A stretch of DNA of 60,625 nucleotides from the NCBI RefSeq assembly GCF_015627175.1, contig NZ_VTDQ01000013.1:1-60625 (forward strand). The letters are read 5' to 3'. Numbering within the stretch: position 1 is the first letter of the stretch; the number at the start of each line of letters is the position of its first letter. Source of the DNA: Acinetobacter pollinis (GTDB lineage: Bacteria; Pseudomonadota; Gammaproteobacteria; Pseudomonadales; Moraxellaceae). The position numbers were made by a program, and so were the translations under genes. Below, in pieces: positions 9,143-21,070 of this stretch. The notes under the pieces were generated by a model that saw nothing but the letters and a program-made list of their open reading frames with translations, did no database searches and was not told where the DNA came from.

Positions 9143-9685
9143 ATGACAACTTCAATTTACGATATTCCAGTTAAAACAATTAAAGGAACAAAAAGCACCT
9201 TAGAAGAGTACAAAGGCAAAGTTTTACTCATTGTAAATACTGCCTCTAAATGTGGACTTACTCCACAATACGAAGGCTTAGAAAAACTTTATAGCCAATA
9301 CAAAACAGATCAATTTGAAATTTTAGGCTTTCCTGCAAATAACTTTATGGAGCAAGAGCCTGCTTCAGACGAAGAAATTGAACAATTTTGTTCTCTTAAC
9401 TATCAGGTTAGTTTTCCTCTTTTCTCAAAAATTTCTGTTGCAGGTGAAGATAAACACCCCTTATATACTTATTTGACAGATGCCCAACCTCATCGCCATG
9501 GTGGTGAAGCATTTGCTGAGAAACTGAAGAAGGCAAATATTTCAATCTACCATGAGCCAGAAGTCCTATGGAACTTCGAAAAATTTATTATTAATAAAGA
9601 AGGCGATGTGATTGCTCGATTCTCACCAGATACGACTGTTGATAATCCAGAACTACTTGACGTCATAAAAAAAGCAATCGCATAA
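9143..9685 (+). CDS. Glutathione peroxidase-family peroxidase
   Basis: A thiol peroxidase of 180 residues that reduces hydrogen and lipid peroxides. Peroxidatic C37 lies in NTASKCGLTPQY, and the WNFEKF block supplies the active-site Trp and Asn. The usual FPCNQF motif reads FPANNF, so that cysteine is absent; C83 in FCSLNYQVSFP may be the only other redox cysteine. It uses cysteine rather than selenocysteine. It probably draws on thioredoxin or glutathione; which one cannot be told. It appears monocistronic and convergent with the mutarotase gene. Confidence 0.93.
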   Translation: MTTSIYDIPVKTIKGTKSTLEEYKGKVLLIVNTASKCGLTPQYEGLEKLYSQYKTDQFEILGFPANNFMEQEPASDEEIEQFCSLNYQVSFPLFSKISVAGEDKHPLYTYLTDAQPHRHGGEAFAEKLKKANISIYHEPEVLWNFEKFIINKEGDVIARFSPDTTVDNPELLDVIKKAIA

Positions 9686-9695
9686 CTCATTTCAA

Positions 9696-9727
9696 AAATG
9701 TATAGTGGATAAATTCACTATACATTT
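9696..9727. terminator. Shared hairpin between peroxidase and mutarotase genes
   Basis: AAATGTATAGTG and its exact complement flank an eight-base loop. The right arm overlaps the mutarotase stop codon. On the minus strand the stem runs into five Ts, so it could end that gene; on the plus side the T run is weak. Confidence 0.6.
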
Positions 9728-10566
9728 ACTTCTAAAGTGAATGTATTTTTTTCCTTAGGTGCCAAGGAAATTGGTTGCGCAATTTGACCACACTCTAGGC
9801 ATATAAACTCTTTCCATCCATCATCACGCATATCATTTAGGCGTTTCGATTTTTCAATCCATGGATTCCATACCACTGCACTTTCTGCATTCGTTTTTAT
9901 AAAGATTGGAGAATTTGCTGTAGATGTAATTTTAAAGTTTCCTGAGGTTTTTGGGTAAATACGATCTACTTCTTCTTGTACAAAAATATCCGTCACTTCT
10001 TGTTTGTAGTATTCGTTATTTCTTAACTGATCAATATATTCTACATTTTTTAATCCTTCTATTTTCGTTGAAAAGATATCAGTTGCAAAATAACTGTGCC
10101 ATGCAAATGAGTACTCAAATTGTCCTTCGTCTTTATTTTCTAATTCGAAATCAATCGTTAATTTTTGTCCAAGATGAATAGTTTGAACTAAACAAAATTT
10201 AAATGGCCAAATTTCTCTTGTTTGTACATTGTCTACAAGCTCAAAACGAAGGTGATGCCCGTCTTCATTATGAATAACTTCTTTTAGTTCCCATAAAATA
10301 TTTCTAGCAAAGCCATGCGATGGATAATTTTTATTTATTGGACTTGAGCCAAACCATGGGAAACATAAAGGTATACCTCCACGGATTGCTTTCTTAGACT
10401 CATACTTATTTAAGTCAGATAACCATAATTTTTCAGATATACCTTTCTGTGTTTTTAATTGATAAGAAAGTACTTGTGCACCTTGAAAAGAAATAGCCGC
10501 TTCACAAAAATGATTATCTATTTTTAAAATATCTAGCTCACCAAATTTTTGAGTCTTTATGTTCAT
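9718..10566 (-). CDS. D-hexose-6-phosphate mutarotase
   Basis: A YeaD-type aldose-1-epimerase fold protein of 282 residues that interconverts alpha and beta anomers of hexose-6-phosphates. The family block GGIPLCFPWFG at the end of the first third and PSHGFAR with the catalytic His are present, followed by the all-beta galactose mutarotase-like body. It is monocistronic, with a promoter probably just left of the atpC terminator. Its job near no other sugar gene is a guess: it may support glucose-6-phosphate use by Pgi and Zwf. Confidence 0.9.
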   Translation of the reverse strand: MNIKTQKFGELDILKIDNHFCEAAISFQGAQVLSYQLKTQKGISEKLWLSDLNKYESKKAIRGGIPLCFPWFGSSPINKNYPSHGFARNILWELKEVIHNEDGHHLRFELVDNVQTREIWPFKFCLVQTIHLGQKLTIDFELENKDEGQFEYSFAWHSYFATDIFSTKIEGLKNVEYIDQLRNNEYYKQEVTDIFVQEEVDRIYPKTSGNFKITSTANSPIFIKTNAESAVVWNPWIEKSKRLNDMRDDGWKEFICLECGQIAQPISLAPKEKNTFTLEVNV

Positions 10567-10611
10567 TTGATTTCAGTTATAAGTTAAGTATTTATTCATT
10601 ATATGCCAAAT

Positions 10612-10640
10612 AAAAAAAGCCACTCAAGTGAGTGGCTTCT
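10612..10640 (-). terminator. Terminator of the ATP synthase operon
   Basis: GCCACTCAAGTGAGTGGC is a perfect palindrome at 10619-10636. On the minus strand it is followed by seven Ts and lies just past the atpC stop. It is the only strong terminator for the nine-gene operon. Confidence 0.92.
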
Positions 10641-10653
10641 TATCAATCATCAA

Positions 10654-11073
10654 TTACATTGCACGATTCTTAATTTTACGAATCGTTTCAAGCTGTCCTG
10701 CAATCTCTGAAAGAGATGCTAATGCTGCTGCCGCGTCTAGATCACTCTTTTGATTTGCAAGCAATTGTTCTGCATTTTTACGTGCTTCTAAAATTGCCGC
10801 TTCATCTAAGTTTTCTGCGCGTGTCGCAGTATCTGCAAGTACAGTAACAACATGTGGTTGTACTTCTAGAACACCGCCAGATACATAGACGATTTCTTCT
10901 TGACCATTGTCCAAAATTACTCGGATTGGACCAGGTTGAAGTAAAGTAACAAGTGGCATATGGTTTGGCATAATACCTAACTCACCACCTGCACCTTTAG
11001 CAATCAGCATTGTTACTGCGCCAGAGTAAATTGACTCTTTTACACTTACAATATCACATTGCATAGTCGCCAT
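10654..11073 (-). CDS. atpC: ATP synthase F1 epsilon subunit
   Basis: Central-stalk subunit of 139 residues that connects gamma to the c-ring and restrains ATP hydrolysis. The N-terminal beta-sandwich (about 1-85, with GELGIMPNHMPLVTLLQPG) and the C-terminal two-helix hairpin (about 90-139) are both present, the full-length form. It is the last gene of the operon, 17 bases after atpD, with a terminator directly behind it. The AAGGAGAT ribosome site precedes the ATG. Confidence 0.97.
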   Translation of the reverse strand: MATMQCDIVSVKESIYSGAVTMLIAKGAGGELGIMPNHMPLVTLLQPGPIRVILDNGQEEIVYVSGGVLEVQPHVVTVLADTATRAENLDEAAILEARKNAEQLLANQKSDLDAAAALASLSEIAGQLETIRKIKNRAM

Positions 11074-11090
11074 GAGATCATCTCCTTAAA

Positions 11091-12500
<1,410 letters not shown>

Positions 12501-12516
12501 TCAAATTTCAATATTG

Positions 12517-13386
12517 TTAAACGGCAGCGGCACCACCAACGATCTCAGAAATTTCCTGAGTAATCGCGGCTTGACGCAGCTTGTTATAAACGAGTTGTAG
12601 GTCTTTGATTAGCTGACCTGCATTGTCTGTTGCTGCTTTCATTGCAACCATACGCGCAGACTGCTCACACGCAATGTTTTCAATTACGCCTTGATAAACC
12701 TTTGACTCGATATAGCGAACCAATAAACCATTTAACAGTACTTCTGCATCTGGTTCATAAAGGTAATCCCAACCATATTCACGATTGAGCTCTTCACCTT
12801 CTTCTGCCGGAGCCAAAGGAACAAGTTGTTCAACTTTTGGCTTCTGTGTCATTGCGTTTACAAAACCGTTAGATACAAGATAAACGCGATCTAATTCGCC
12901 TTTATCGAATGCATCTAGCATGACTTGTACTGAGCCAGAAAGTTGCTCAAGTTCTGGTGCATCGCCAAGTTGTGTCGTTGCCCCAACCACTTTACCGCCG
13001 TAGTTTTTGAAAAACGAAACCGCTTTTTGACCAATTAAAGCAAATTGAACTTCAATTGATTGCTCTTGTTGTTGCTGAACATGCTGAACAACTTTTTTGA
13101 ACAAGTTAATGTTCAAACCACCTGCTAGACCACGATCTGAAGAAACTACGATGTAACCAACGCGTTTTACAGGACGTTCTACCATATAACGGTGTTTGTA
13201 TTCAGGATTCGCTTGTACCAAGTGAGCAATAACACGGTGCATATTTTCGGCATACGGACGGCCTACAGCCATACGCTCTTGCGCACGACGCATTTTAGAA
13301 GCAGCCACCATTTGCATTGCACGCGTAATTTTTTGCGTGTTTTTAATGCTGGCTACTTTGGCGCGAATTTCTTTTAAATTTGCCAT
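12517..13386 (-). CDS. atpG: ATP synthase F1 gamma subunit
   Basis: The rotor shaft, 289 residues. It has the two characteristic terminal helices: N-terminal [18 protein letters not shown] and C-terminal [20 protein letters not shown]. The Rossmann-like middle contains [12 protein letters not shown]. Length and order are standard for Gammaproteobacteria. It lies 87 bases after atpA, and that spacer holds a stem-loop. Confidence 0.97.
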   Translation of the reverse strand: MANLKEIRAKVASIKNTQKITRAMQMVAASKMRRAQERMAVGRPYAENMHRVIAHLVQANPEYKHRYMVERPVKRVGYIVVSSDRGLAGGLNINLFKKVVQHVQQQQEQSIEVQFALIGQKAVSFFKNYGGKVVGATTQLGDAPELEQLSGSVQVMLDAFDKGELDRVYLVSNGFVNAMTQKPKVEQLVPLAPAEEGEELNREYGWDYLYEPDAEVLLNGLLVRYIESKVYQGVIENIACEQSARMVAMKAATDNAGQLIKDLQLVYNKLRQAAITQEISEIVGGAAAV

Positions 13387-13402
13387 ACGCTTAACCTAGT
13401 CG

Positions 13403-13428
13403 TCGAAAGCTCCATGAAGAGCCTTCGA
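13403..13428 (-). other. Stem-loop between atpA and atpG
   Basis: TCGAAAGCTC and GAGCCTTCGA pair with one mismatch around a CATGAA loop, in the spacer between the atpA stop and the atpG start. There is no T run. It may be an mRNA processing or stability element that sets the dose of gamma relative to alpha. Confidence 0.4.
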
Positions 13429-13473
13429 AGGGTGATCCGTGAACCAAACTTAAATTTAAGCTCATGCTAAAAA

Positions 13474-15018
13474 TTAGTAAGTTTGAGTCGCTTTGAAGTT
13501 CTCTACACCTGCTTTAATTGCAGCTTCGATATCTTTGTCATATTTACCAGTTTCATCAATTTGCTTCATTAAATCAGCATGTTCTGAACGGAAATATGCA
13601 ATTAATGCGGTATCAAAGTCTACAATCTTGCTTACTTGTACGTCAGTCATATAACCTTCGTTTGAAGCATAGATAGAGATTGCTTGGTCTGCGATAGAAT
13701 ATGGAGCATATTGTTTTTGCTTCATTAATTCAGTTACACGCTGACCATGCTCAAGCTGCTTACGCGTTGCTTCGTCAAGATCTGAAGCGAACTGAGCAAA
13801 TGCTGCAAGCTCACGGTATTGAGCCAATGCTGTACGAATACCACCAGAAAGTTTCTTAATGATTTTCGTTTGAGCAGAGCCACCAACACGAGATACTGAA
13901 ATACCAGCGTTTACAGCAGGACGAATACCTGAGTTAAACAATGATGTTTCTAAGAAGATCTGACCATCTGTAATCGAAATTACGTTTGTTGGTACGAATG
14001 CAGATACGTCACCCGCTTGAGTTTCAATAATTGGCAATGCAGTTAATGAACCAGTTTGGCCTTTAACTTCACCTTTAGTGAATTGCTCAACATAGTCTGC
14101 AGATACGCGAGAAGCGCGCTCAAGAAGACGTGAGTGAAGATAGAATACATCACCAGGGTATGCTTCACGACCTGGTGGACGACGAAGCAATAATGAGATC
14201 TGACGGTAAGCAACAGCTTGCTTAGACAAGTCATCATAAATAATTAATGCATCTTCACCGCGGTCACGGAAGTATTCACCCATTGTACAACCACCATAAG
14301 GCGCGAGGTACTGCATTGCTGCTGGGTCTGCTGCTGCTGCTGCAACAACAGTTGTATATTCCATTGCACCAGTTTCTTCTAGTTTACGTACAACGTTTGC
14401 AATTGTTGATTGTTTTTGACCAACAGCAACATAGATACATTTAATACCAGAGTTCTTCTGAGCGATGATTGCATCGATCGCCATCGCTGTTTTACCAGTT
14501 TGACGGTCACCAATAATCAACTCACGTTGACCACGACCAATTGGGATCATGGTATCTACTGATTTATAACCAGTTTGAACAGGTTGATCTACGCTTTGAC
14601 GCCAAATTACACCAGGTGCTACTTTTTCAACAGCATCTGTTAATTTTGCATCAATTGGGCCTTTACCATCAATCGGGTTACCCAAAGCATCGACTACACG
14701 ACCTAAAAGTTCTGGACCAACCGGAACTTCTAATACACGGCCTGTGCAACGTGCTTTTTGTCCTTCTTGAAGACCTAAATAGTTACCTAAGACAACGGCA
14801 CCCACTGAATCCTGTTCTAGGTTCAGTGCCATACCAAATAAGCCGCCGTCAAATTCGATCATTTCACCGTACATTGCATCAGCAAGACCGTGAATACGCA
14901 CGATACCGTCGGACACCATAACAATGGTGCCTTCGTTTTTAGCGGTCGCGCTGGTGTCCAGATCGCTGATACGCTGTTTAATGAGCGCACTGATCTCGGA
15001 TGGATTCAGTTGTTGCAT
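13474..15018 (-). CDS. atpA: ATP synthase F1 alpha subunit
   Basis: The non-catalytic nucleotide-binding subunit, 514 residues from the ATG at 15018, which has a GAGGAA ribosome site; five extra codons upstream are open but not needed. The P-loop GDRQTGKT is at 170-177. The family stretch [11 protein letters not shown] is present near residue 370, including the arginine finger. It pairs with beta in the F1 hexamer. Its position between atpH and atpG is standard. Confidence 0.98.
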   Translation of the reverse strand: MQQLNPSEISALIKQRISDLDTSATAKNEGTIVMVSDGIVRIHGLADAMYGEMIEFDGGLFGMALNLEQDSVGAVVLGNYLGLQEGQKARCTGRVLEVPVGPELLGRVVDALGNPIDGKGPIDAKLTDAVEKVAPGVIWRQSVDQPVQTGYKSVDTMIPIGRGQRELIIGDRQTGKTAMAIDAIIAQKNSGIKCIYVAVGQKQSTIANVVRKLEETGAMEYTTVVAAAAADPAAMQYLAPYGGCTMGEYFRDRGEDALIIYDDLSKQAVAYRQISLLLRRPPGREAYPGDVFYLHSRLLERASRVSADYVEQFTKGEVKGQTGSLTALPIIETQAGDVSAFVPTNVISITDGQIFLETSLFNSGIRPAVNAGISVSRVGGSAQTKIIKKLSGGIRTALAQYRELAAFAQFASDLDEATRKQLEHGQRVTELMKQKQYAPYSIADQAISIYASNEGYMTDVQVSKIVDFDTALIAYFRSEHADLMKQIDETGKYDKDIEAAIKAGVENFKATQTY

Positions 15019-15060
15019 TGCGCTATTCCTCAATCTTTTATTAGTTCAGTCTTATTGCGG

Positions 15061-15597
15061 TTAAGCAAGAAGACGAGTCCGCATTTTTTCAAGCTTGCTA
15101 AGCGCAGAATCATCTATCACTTGATCGCCTGCATGAATCACAACCCCTGCAATTAATGCAGGATTAACTTCAACTGTTACTTGAACTTTTGCATTGAAAC
15201 GCTTTACGAGCGCATCTGTAAGCAATTGTTCTTGTACAGCTGTTAATGGAAATGCCGATTCAATGACAACATCCACTACATTGTTATTTTGTGATTTTAG
15301 CGCTTCATACTCATTCGCAACTTCAGGCAATAATGACAAACGGTCATTTTCAGCCAGAAGTACGATAAAGTTCGATAGTGCTTCTGACTGTTGCTCACCT
15401 AATACTTGCGTAAAAAGCTTCACCTTCTCTTTTGGAGAAAGTTCAGGGCGATTTAAATAAGCGGAAAATGCTTCATCTTGCACCGCAGCACTGAGCAGTT
15501 GAAGTGCATTAGACCAATTGTCAGTTGCACTTTGCTCAGAAGCATAAGCAAATGCTGCTTTAGCGTACGGGCGTGCCAACGTCAAGAGTTCAGCCAT
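15061..15597 (-). CDS. atpH: ATP synthase F1 delta subunit
   Basis: A peripheral-stalk protein of 178 residues that links the top of F1 to subunit b. It has the helical N-domain ([14 protein letters not shown]) and the C-terminal block [15 protein letters not shown] sequence ([14 protein letters not shown]) followed by [11 protein letters not shown]. It starts 12 bases after atpF with AGAGGCG upstream of the ATG. Confidence 0.96.
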   Translation of the reverse strand: MAELLTLARPYAKAAFAYASEQSATDNWSNALQLLSAAVQDEAFSAYLNRPELSPKEKVKLFTQVLGEQQSEALSNFIVLLAENDRLSLLPEVANEYEALKSQNNNVVDVVIESAFPLTAVQEQLLTDALVKRFNAKVQVTVEVNPALIAGVVIHAGDQVIDDSALSKLEKMRTRLLA

Positions 15598-15609
15598 ATT
15601 TCGCCTCTC

Positions 15610-16080
15610 TTATAGTTTCGCAGCCAGCTGAGTCAGCATGGCATTGTGGGCATCTGCATCAACTTGTTGGCTTAGAATTTTTTCTGCACCATCTACTGCT
15701 AACGCAGCAACTTGTTGACGTAATTGTTCACGAGCAGAGTTGATTTCTTGATCAACAGACTCTTGAGCTTGTTGACGAATGCGCTCACCTTCTGCCGCTG
15801 CTTGCGCACGAGCTTCTTCAATCATTTGTGCTGAACGACGATTTGCCTGTTCAATCAATTGAGCTGCTTGTGCTTTTGCTGCATCTAACTCATTTTTTAC
15901 TTGCGTCTGAGCATCTGCAAGATCTGCTTTTGCTTTTTCAGCAGCATTTAAGCCATCAGCGATGCGACGCTGACGCTCACTAATCGCATTGATTAGTGGT
16001 GGCCAAACGAATTTCATACAAAATGCGACGAACATCGCAAATGCAATCGCTTGACCAATCAATGTGAGGTTGATATTCAT
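15610..16080 (-). CDS. atpF: ATP synthase F0 b subunit
   Basis: The membrane-anchored peripheral stalk subunit, 156 residues. One N-terminal membrane helix (about 5-25, [19 protein letters not shown]) is followed by a long alanine- and glutamine-rich amphipathic helix that dimerises as a right-handed coiled coil. The protein is the normal length for the single-b type, and no b' gene is present. Confidence 0.96.
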   Translation of the reverse strand: MNINLTLIGQAIAFAMFVAFCMKFVWPPLINAISERQRRIADGLNAAEKAKADLADAQTQVKNELDAAKAQAAQLIEQANRRSAQMIEEARAQAAAEGERIRQQAQESVDQEINSAREQLRQQVAALAVDGAEKILSQQVDADAHNAMLTQLAAKL

Positions 16081-16118
16081 TGCAATTCCTCAAACAAATA
16101 ATTTCGGAATATAGCGAA

Positions 16119-17333
<1,215 letters not shown>

Positions 17334-17430
17334 TCACACCTGGTCAATGTCAATCATAAAAAGAGAAATGAATACCGCGTGCTGCTTGGCATCTCATGTC
17401 TCTATAATAATATTCAATTTTTGATCTATT

Positions 17431-17832
17431 CTACACTCGTTTTTTGTGTTGTCTGGAAACCAATAATGGCGCAACCCATGACATCGACTGAACAAGTATA
17501 AAACCACAGAACAATGCTACCGGTGACAGCGGTTTTACATTGCTTAATATCAAAAAAAATCCAACGATCATTATTGCAAATTTACCCATCATGCCTTTAT
17601 ACATGTTAGATAGAACCTGTCGAGATGCACGAGCACCTGCGACACGAAAAGACTGCCAAGAGAAATAACAACTTGTCAGCAAACAAACAAATGCACCAAG
17701 TGCAATACTTTTTGCTGCTGTTATATCCTTAACGATCCATGCAACTAGAGCTAAAAGGGGCACCATTATTGCCTGTAGAATAATCAAAACTTTTGCCAAT
17801 CGACGATCTATTAGACGATTTACGTTAGCCAT
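17431..17832 (-). CDS. atpI: ATP synthase assembly protein AtpI
   Basis: A 133-residue protein with four predicted membrane helices, the first gene of the operon. It belongs to the AtpI family, thought to help c-ring assembly or magnesium handling. Conservation is loose, and the call rests on size, topology and position before atpB. The VNRLIDRRLAKVLIILQA start resembles other gammaproteobacterial AtpI proteins. Confidence 0.88.
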   Translation of the reverse strand: MANVNRLIDRRLAKVLIILQAIMVPLLALVAWIVKDITAAKSIALGAFVCLLTSCYFSWQSFRVAGARASRQVLSNMYKGMMGKFAIMIVGFFLILSNVKPLSPVALFCGFILVQSMSWVAPLLVSRQHKKRV

Positions 17833-17895
17833 GAATACTCATTCATCATATTAATGCTTGACACGTTTAACTCACGATCATTTTTAATCGAAGGC

Positions 17896-17924
17896 ATTAT
17901 AGAGTCCCCCCCCTAAACATGCAA
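17896..17924 (-). promoter_or_regulatory. Promoter of the atp operon with a G8 spacer
   Basis: On the minus strand TTGCAT (17919-17924) and TATAAT (17896-17901) are 17 bases apart, a near-consensus sigma-70 promoter about 65 bases before atpI. The spacer contains eight Gs in a row (17906-17913). A change in tract length would alter the spacing of the two boxes. Confidence 0.75.
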
Positions 17925-18004
17925 TCGTTTCCGAGCTTTCTATACACCTTTTTAGTAAAAACTCAAGTTTTTTTAATTAGACATTAAGCTAAACCCGCTC
18001 CATT

Positions 18005-18847
18005 TTAGTTGCGCGAAGTTTGTACGCAATCATGTACCTTCTTAGCAAGGTCACTCCATGCAGAGATGAATTGGGTTTCTCCTGCCAAACTTTCTTCTAC
18101 AGACTGAAATTGAATAGGTTGTAATTTTTCATATTGATTACGACTTGTTTCACCTTCAGCCAACAAACACATACGAGGATAAGGTCGATGATCATTTAAA
18201 TATTTGATCTGTGAAACCGTAGGAGGAATATGTGGATCGGAAGTTAGAACACCTGCTAACTGTAAGTTTAAAGAGCGCTCTAAATATTGATAGGCATCGT
18301 GATATGTCCAATATTGTGCAGGCACCTTATATCTACCGAACTTATGTGTCTCTGCAAGAAGTTTCTGAGAAAAATCACGTGCATTTGCCCAATATTGATC
18401 TTTAGATTCAGGATGTTGTTTCGATCTTAATGCTGCCATAAAAAATGCTATACGTACGGCGTTATTCGGTTCCAACCAAACATGTGTATCTACAGAGTTA
18501 GGAATGTTTTGTCCCTGTAAGTCACGCAAAGGAAGTGTTGCCAGTACGCCTGAACTTAGTAACGATACTGCATTGGCTTTATTAGAGAGAATTTTATCTA
18601 AAGGAGCTTCATGTGCTTTACCTACCCAAATCACAAGTTCCGCATCTTGTAATGCCTTACGGTTCTCTGGTGTGAGCTGAATATCATGCCCAGATTGGTT
18701 ACCTAAGAGTAATTCAGGTTTTTCAATACCTTTTGTAACCTCTTGTGCAATCAAATACAATGGGTGAATGGAAACAACAAAACCTTTTGCCCATAGTATA
18801 TTGCTACACAAGCAAAGCATTATGGTTGCGATAAAACGTGTCATCAT
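18005..18847 (-). CDS. znuA: Zinc ABC transporter substrate-binding protein
   Basis: Periplasmic zinc-binding component of 280 residues with a signal peptide ending about residue 20 (ILWA-KG). Likely zinc ligands are H54 in GHDIQLTPE, H122 in DTHVWLEP, H183 in TYHDAY and H206 or D204 in SDPHIPP. The usual His/Asp-rich loop between the first two ligands is missing. The gene is divergent from zur across a 126-base region with two Zur-type palindromes, so it is expected to be repressed by zinc. Two adjacent ATGs open the frame. Confidence 0.93.
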   Translation of the reverse strand: MMTRFIATIMLCLCSNILWAKGFVVSIHPLYLIAQEVTKGIEKPELLLGNQSGHDIQLTPENRKALQDAELVIWVGKAHEAPLDKILSNKANAVSLLSSGVLATLPLRDLQGQNIPNSVDTHVWLEPNNAVRIAFFMAALRSKQHPESKDQYWANARDFSQKLLAETHKFGRYKVPAQYWTYHDAYQYLERSLNLQLAGVLTSDPHIPPTVSQIKYLNDHRPYPRMCLLAEGETSRNQYEKLQPIQFQSVEESLAGETQFISAWSDLAKKVHDCVQTSRN

Positions 18848-18873
18848 TGAAGTAATCTCTACAGCCTATAGAT

Positions 18874-18886
18874 GTTATAATATAAC
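18874..18886. promoter_or_regulatory. Zur box 1
   Basis: GTTATAATATAAC is a perfect 13-bp palindrome that matches the core of the known Zur consensus (GTTATANTATAAC type). It lies 27 bases before znuA. Confidence 0.85.
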
Positions 18887-18891
18887 GATTA

Positions 18892-18904
18892 GTTATACTA
18901 TAAC
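18892..18904. promoter_or_regulatory. Zur box 2
   Basis: GTTATACTATAAC is a second perfect 13-bp palindrome. Its centre is 18 bases from that of box 1, close to two helical turns, and it lies 69 bases before the zur start. The pair can serve both divergent transcripts. Confidence 0.85.
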
Positions 18905-18973
18905 ATTAAAAAGAACTATGCTAAGCTATTGTGTTCAGCTCTTGGAGCTAAATTTATATTTTGGGTGATATTT

Positions 18974-19465
18974 ATGGCTTCATGCACACATTCACATGAT
19001 AATTCAGTTCATGGCGTTCATGACCATGGAGATTTAAGCACACGTTTAGCAGATGCAGAAAGTCTTTGTGTTTCTCATAATGCAAGATTAACGCCTTTAC
19101 GCAAAGAAGTGCTCAGCCTCATCCTCAAAGCAACTGGCCCAATTGGTGCTTATGATATTTTAGCACAGATTAAAAACACATCAGATAAACCTGCTGCACC
19201 TCCTACAGTTTATCGTAGTTTAGACTTCCTATTAGATATGGGACTCATTCATCGACTCAGCTCGATTAATGCATTCATTCCATGTTGTCACCCACGTGAA
19301 GGTCATCAAGCAGCGTTTCTCATTTGTTCTAGCTGTAAATCTGTTAAAGAGGCTTCAGCAGACAATGTTCTTAGTCAACTATCAAAATTGGCAAACTCAG
19401 ATCATTTCAATATAAATCATACAACCATCGAAATTTCTGGAAAATGTCAGCAGTGCAGTCAATAA
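18974..19465 (+). CDS. zur: Zinc uptake regulator Zur (Fur family)
   Basis: Fur-family repressor of 163 residues that senses zinc. The start at 18974 follows GGGTGAT; fifteen open codons upstream are ignored. The winged helix covers about 30-95 (LTPLRKEVLSLI, PTVYRSLDFLLDMGLIHR). Structural zinc would be held by C118/C121 and C158/C161, with regulatory ligands near C105, H106 and H111. An unusual His-rich head (CTHSHDN...HGVHDHGD, residues 4-20) precedes the DNA-binding domain. The znuC start lies 22 bases inside its 3' end, so translation is coupled. Confidence 0.95.
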   Translation: MASCTHSHDNSVHGVHDHGDLSTRLADAESLCVSHNARLTPLRKEVLSLILKATGPIGAYDILAQIKNTSDKPAAPPTVYRSLDFLLDMGLIHRLSSINAFIPCCHPREGHQAAFLICSSCKSVKEASADNVLSQLSKLANSDHFNINHTTIEISGKCQQCSQ

Positions 19466-20235
19466 GCTCCCCTCCCCTACTTCTGTCACTTAAAGAAATT
19501 AATGTAAGAATAGACGAAAGAGAAATATTAAAAAAAGTTGATTTTGAGCTATATCAGAACGAGATCGTGACTTTAATCGGCCCAAATGGTGCAGGAAAGT
19601 CTACCCTTATTAAGGTACTACTCGGCATATTAAAACCCAACAGTGGTCAAATTTCGCAGAATACGCCACTTAAATTTTCTTATGTACCTCAAAAATTCAA
19701 CCCCTCACATAGTCTACCTCTACGTGTAAAGGACTTACTTGCACTAGAAACATGTGATATCGAAACAAAAAATCAAATTATTGAAGAAACAGGAATTTTA
19801 AAACTTCAAAACGCTAAAGTACAACAACTCTCTGGCGGTGAAAGGCAACGTGTTTTACTAGCCCGTGCTTTACTGCGTAAACCAGATGTCTTAGTTCTTG
19901 ATGAACCCATGCAAGGTTTAGATATTCAATCTGAAGCAGAGCTATATGAATATGTTCGTAGTGTGCCAGAACGATATAAATGTGCTGTGGTCATGGTATC
20001 TCACGATTTACAATGGGTTATGCAAGGTACTCACCGTGTCGTCTGCTTAAACAAACATATTTGCTGTAGCGGACTACCCGAGAATGTACAACAACATCCC
20101 GAATACCAAGCAATTTTTGGTACTCAACGTGCATTTTATCAACATCATCATGACCATTGTGCACATGGCGACACACCTACAACAATATGTGAGCATGAGC
20201 ATCACCCCCATATTCACCCAGAACCGGAAGCATAG
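19444..20235 (+). CDS. znuC: Zinc ABC transporter ATPase
   Basis: ATP-binding subunit of 263 residues. Walker A GPNGAGKST is at 46-54, the signature is LSGGERQR and Walker B is VLVLDEP. The last 35 residues form a histidine-rich tail (HHHDHCAHGD and HEHHPHIHPE), which is longer than the C-terminal His clusters I would expect and may buffer or sense zinc on the cytoplasmic face. The ATG overlaps zur by 22 bases; an internal start cannot be excluded but would lose little. Confidence 0.95.
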   Translation: MSAVQSISSPPLLLSLKEINVRIDEREILKKVDFELYQNEIVTLIGPNGAGKSTLIKVLLGILKPNSGQISQNTPLKFSYVPQKFNPSHSLPLRVKDLLALETCDIETKNQIIEETGILKLQNAKVQQLSGGERQRVLLARALLRKPDVLVLDEPMQGLDIQSEAELYEYVRSVPERYKCAVVMVSHDLQWVMQGTHRVVCLNKHICCSGLPENVQQHPEYQAIFGTQRAFYQHHHDHCAHGDTPTTICEHEHHPHIHPEPEA

Positions 20236-20238
20236 CGT

Positions 20239-21042
20239 ATGATGGAATGGTTACAGCTTTTGCTCCCAGCTTGGGTCATGGGCTTTCTGTTAATTTTTCT
20301 CACTGCTCCCCTTGGCTGCTTAATGCTTTGGAGGCGTATGTCTTTTTTTGCAGATACAATGGCACATGGCACATTACTTGGTGTTGCAGTTGCAGGAATT
20401 TTAAATCTTCCGTTGTGGATTGGCGTATCTCTTTTGGCATTTACGTTGGTGAGTCTACTTTGGTTTTTACACGATAAACGACTACCAAATGATGCACTCT
20501 TAGCATTGTGCTCTGCGACACTTCTATGCAGTGGTTTATTACTTATTCAACAACTCCCTGCTTTACGTCCAGAATTACTCAGCTATCTTTTTGGCGACCT
20601 ACTTACAATTAGTTGGTCAGATCTCCCTCTTTTTGGGCTAATTGTATTAATCGCAGTTACACTTCTACGTTTTTTTTGGAGTGCACAAATTCAAATTGCG
20701 ATTGATCCAGATATAGCAATGAGTGAAGGCATCAATGCCAATGTTCAACGTCTCATATTCATGATATTACTTGCTATATTTACAGTGCTGGCGTTGCGTG
20801 CTGTTGGATCTCTTCTCATGGGTGCATTACTTGTAATTCCATCACTTACAGCAAGATTACTTGCACAGTCACCTAAGCAAATGGTTTTGTTCTCTTTCAT
20901 TTTAGGACAAGTAGCACTTGCCATTGGTTTATGGTCTAGTGCATTACTCAACATTGCAACAGGCTTAAGTATTGTACTCACGATGTCACTGATTTTCTGT
21001 CTTATCTTTTGTTTTCAAAAAATAAAGTATCGCCTTGTTTAA
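20239..21042 (+). CDS. znuB: Zinc ABC transporter permease
   Basis: Integral membrane subunit of 267 residues with about eight helices, of the ABC-3 family. MSFFADTMAHGTLLGVA near the N-terminus and VGSLLMGALLVIPSLTARLL are family blocks. It starts three bases after znuC and ends the zur-znuC-znuB operon, which a bidirectional terminator closes. Confidence 0.95.
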   Translation: MMEWLQLLLPAWVMGFLLIFLTAPLGCLMLWRRMSFFADTMAHGTLLGVAVAGILNLPLWIGVSLLAFTLVSLLWFLHDKRLPNDALLALCSATLLCSGLLLIQQLPALRPELLSYLFGDLLTISWSDLPLFGLIVLIAVTLLRFFWSAQIQIAIDPDIAMSEGINANVQRLIFMILLAIFTVLALRAVGSLLMGALLVIPSLTARLLAQSPKQMVLFSFILGQVALAIGLWSSALLNIATGLSIVLTMSLIFCLIFCFQKIKYRLV

Positions 21043-21044
21043 AC

Positions 21045-21070
21045 AAAAACCCCTTATAAAAAGGGGTTTT
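21045..21070. terminator. Bidirectional terminator after znuB
   Basis: AAAAACCCC and GGGGTTTT surround a nine-base loop, with T runs on both strands. It ends znuB rightward and the 80-residue protein gene leftward, whose stop codon lies in the loop. Confidence 0.85.

Noticed and set aside
14541..14921. Plus-strand open frame inside atpA
   Set aside because: It is a shadow of a highly conserved gene.
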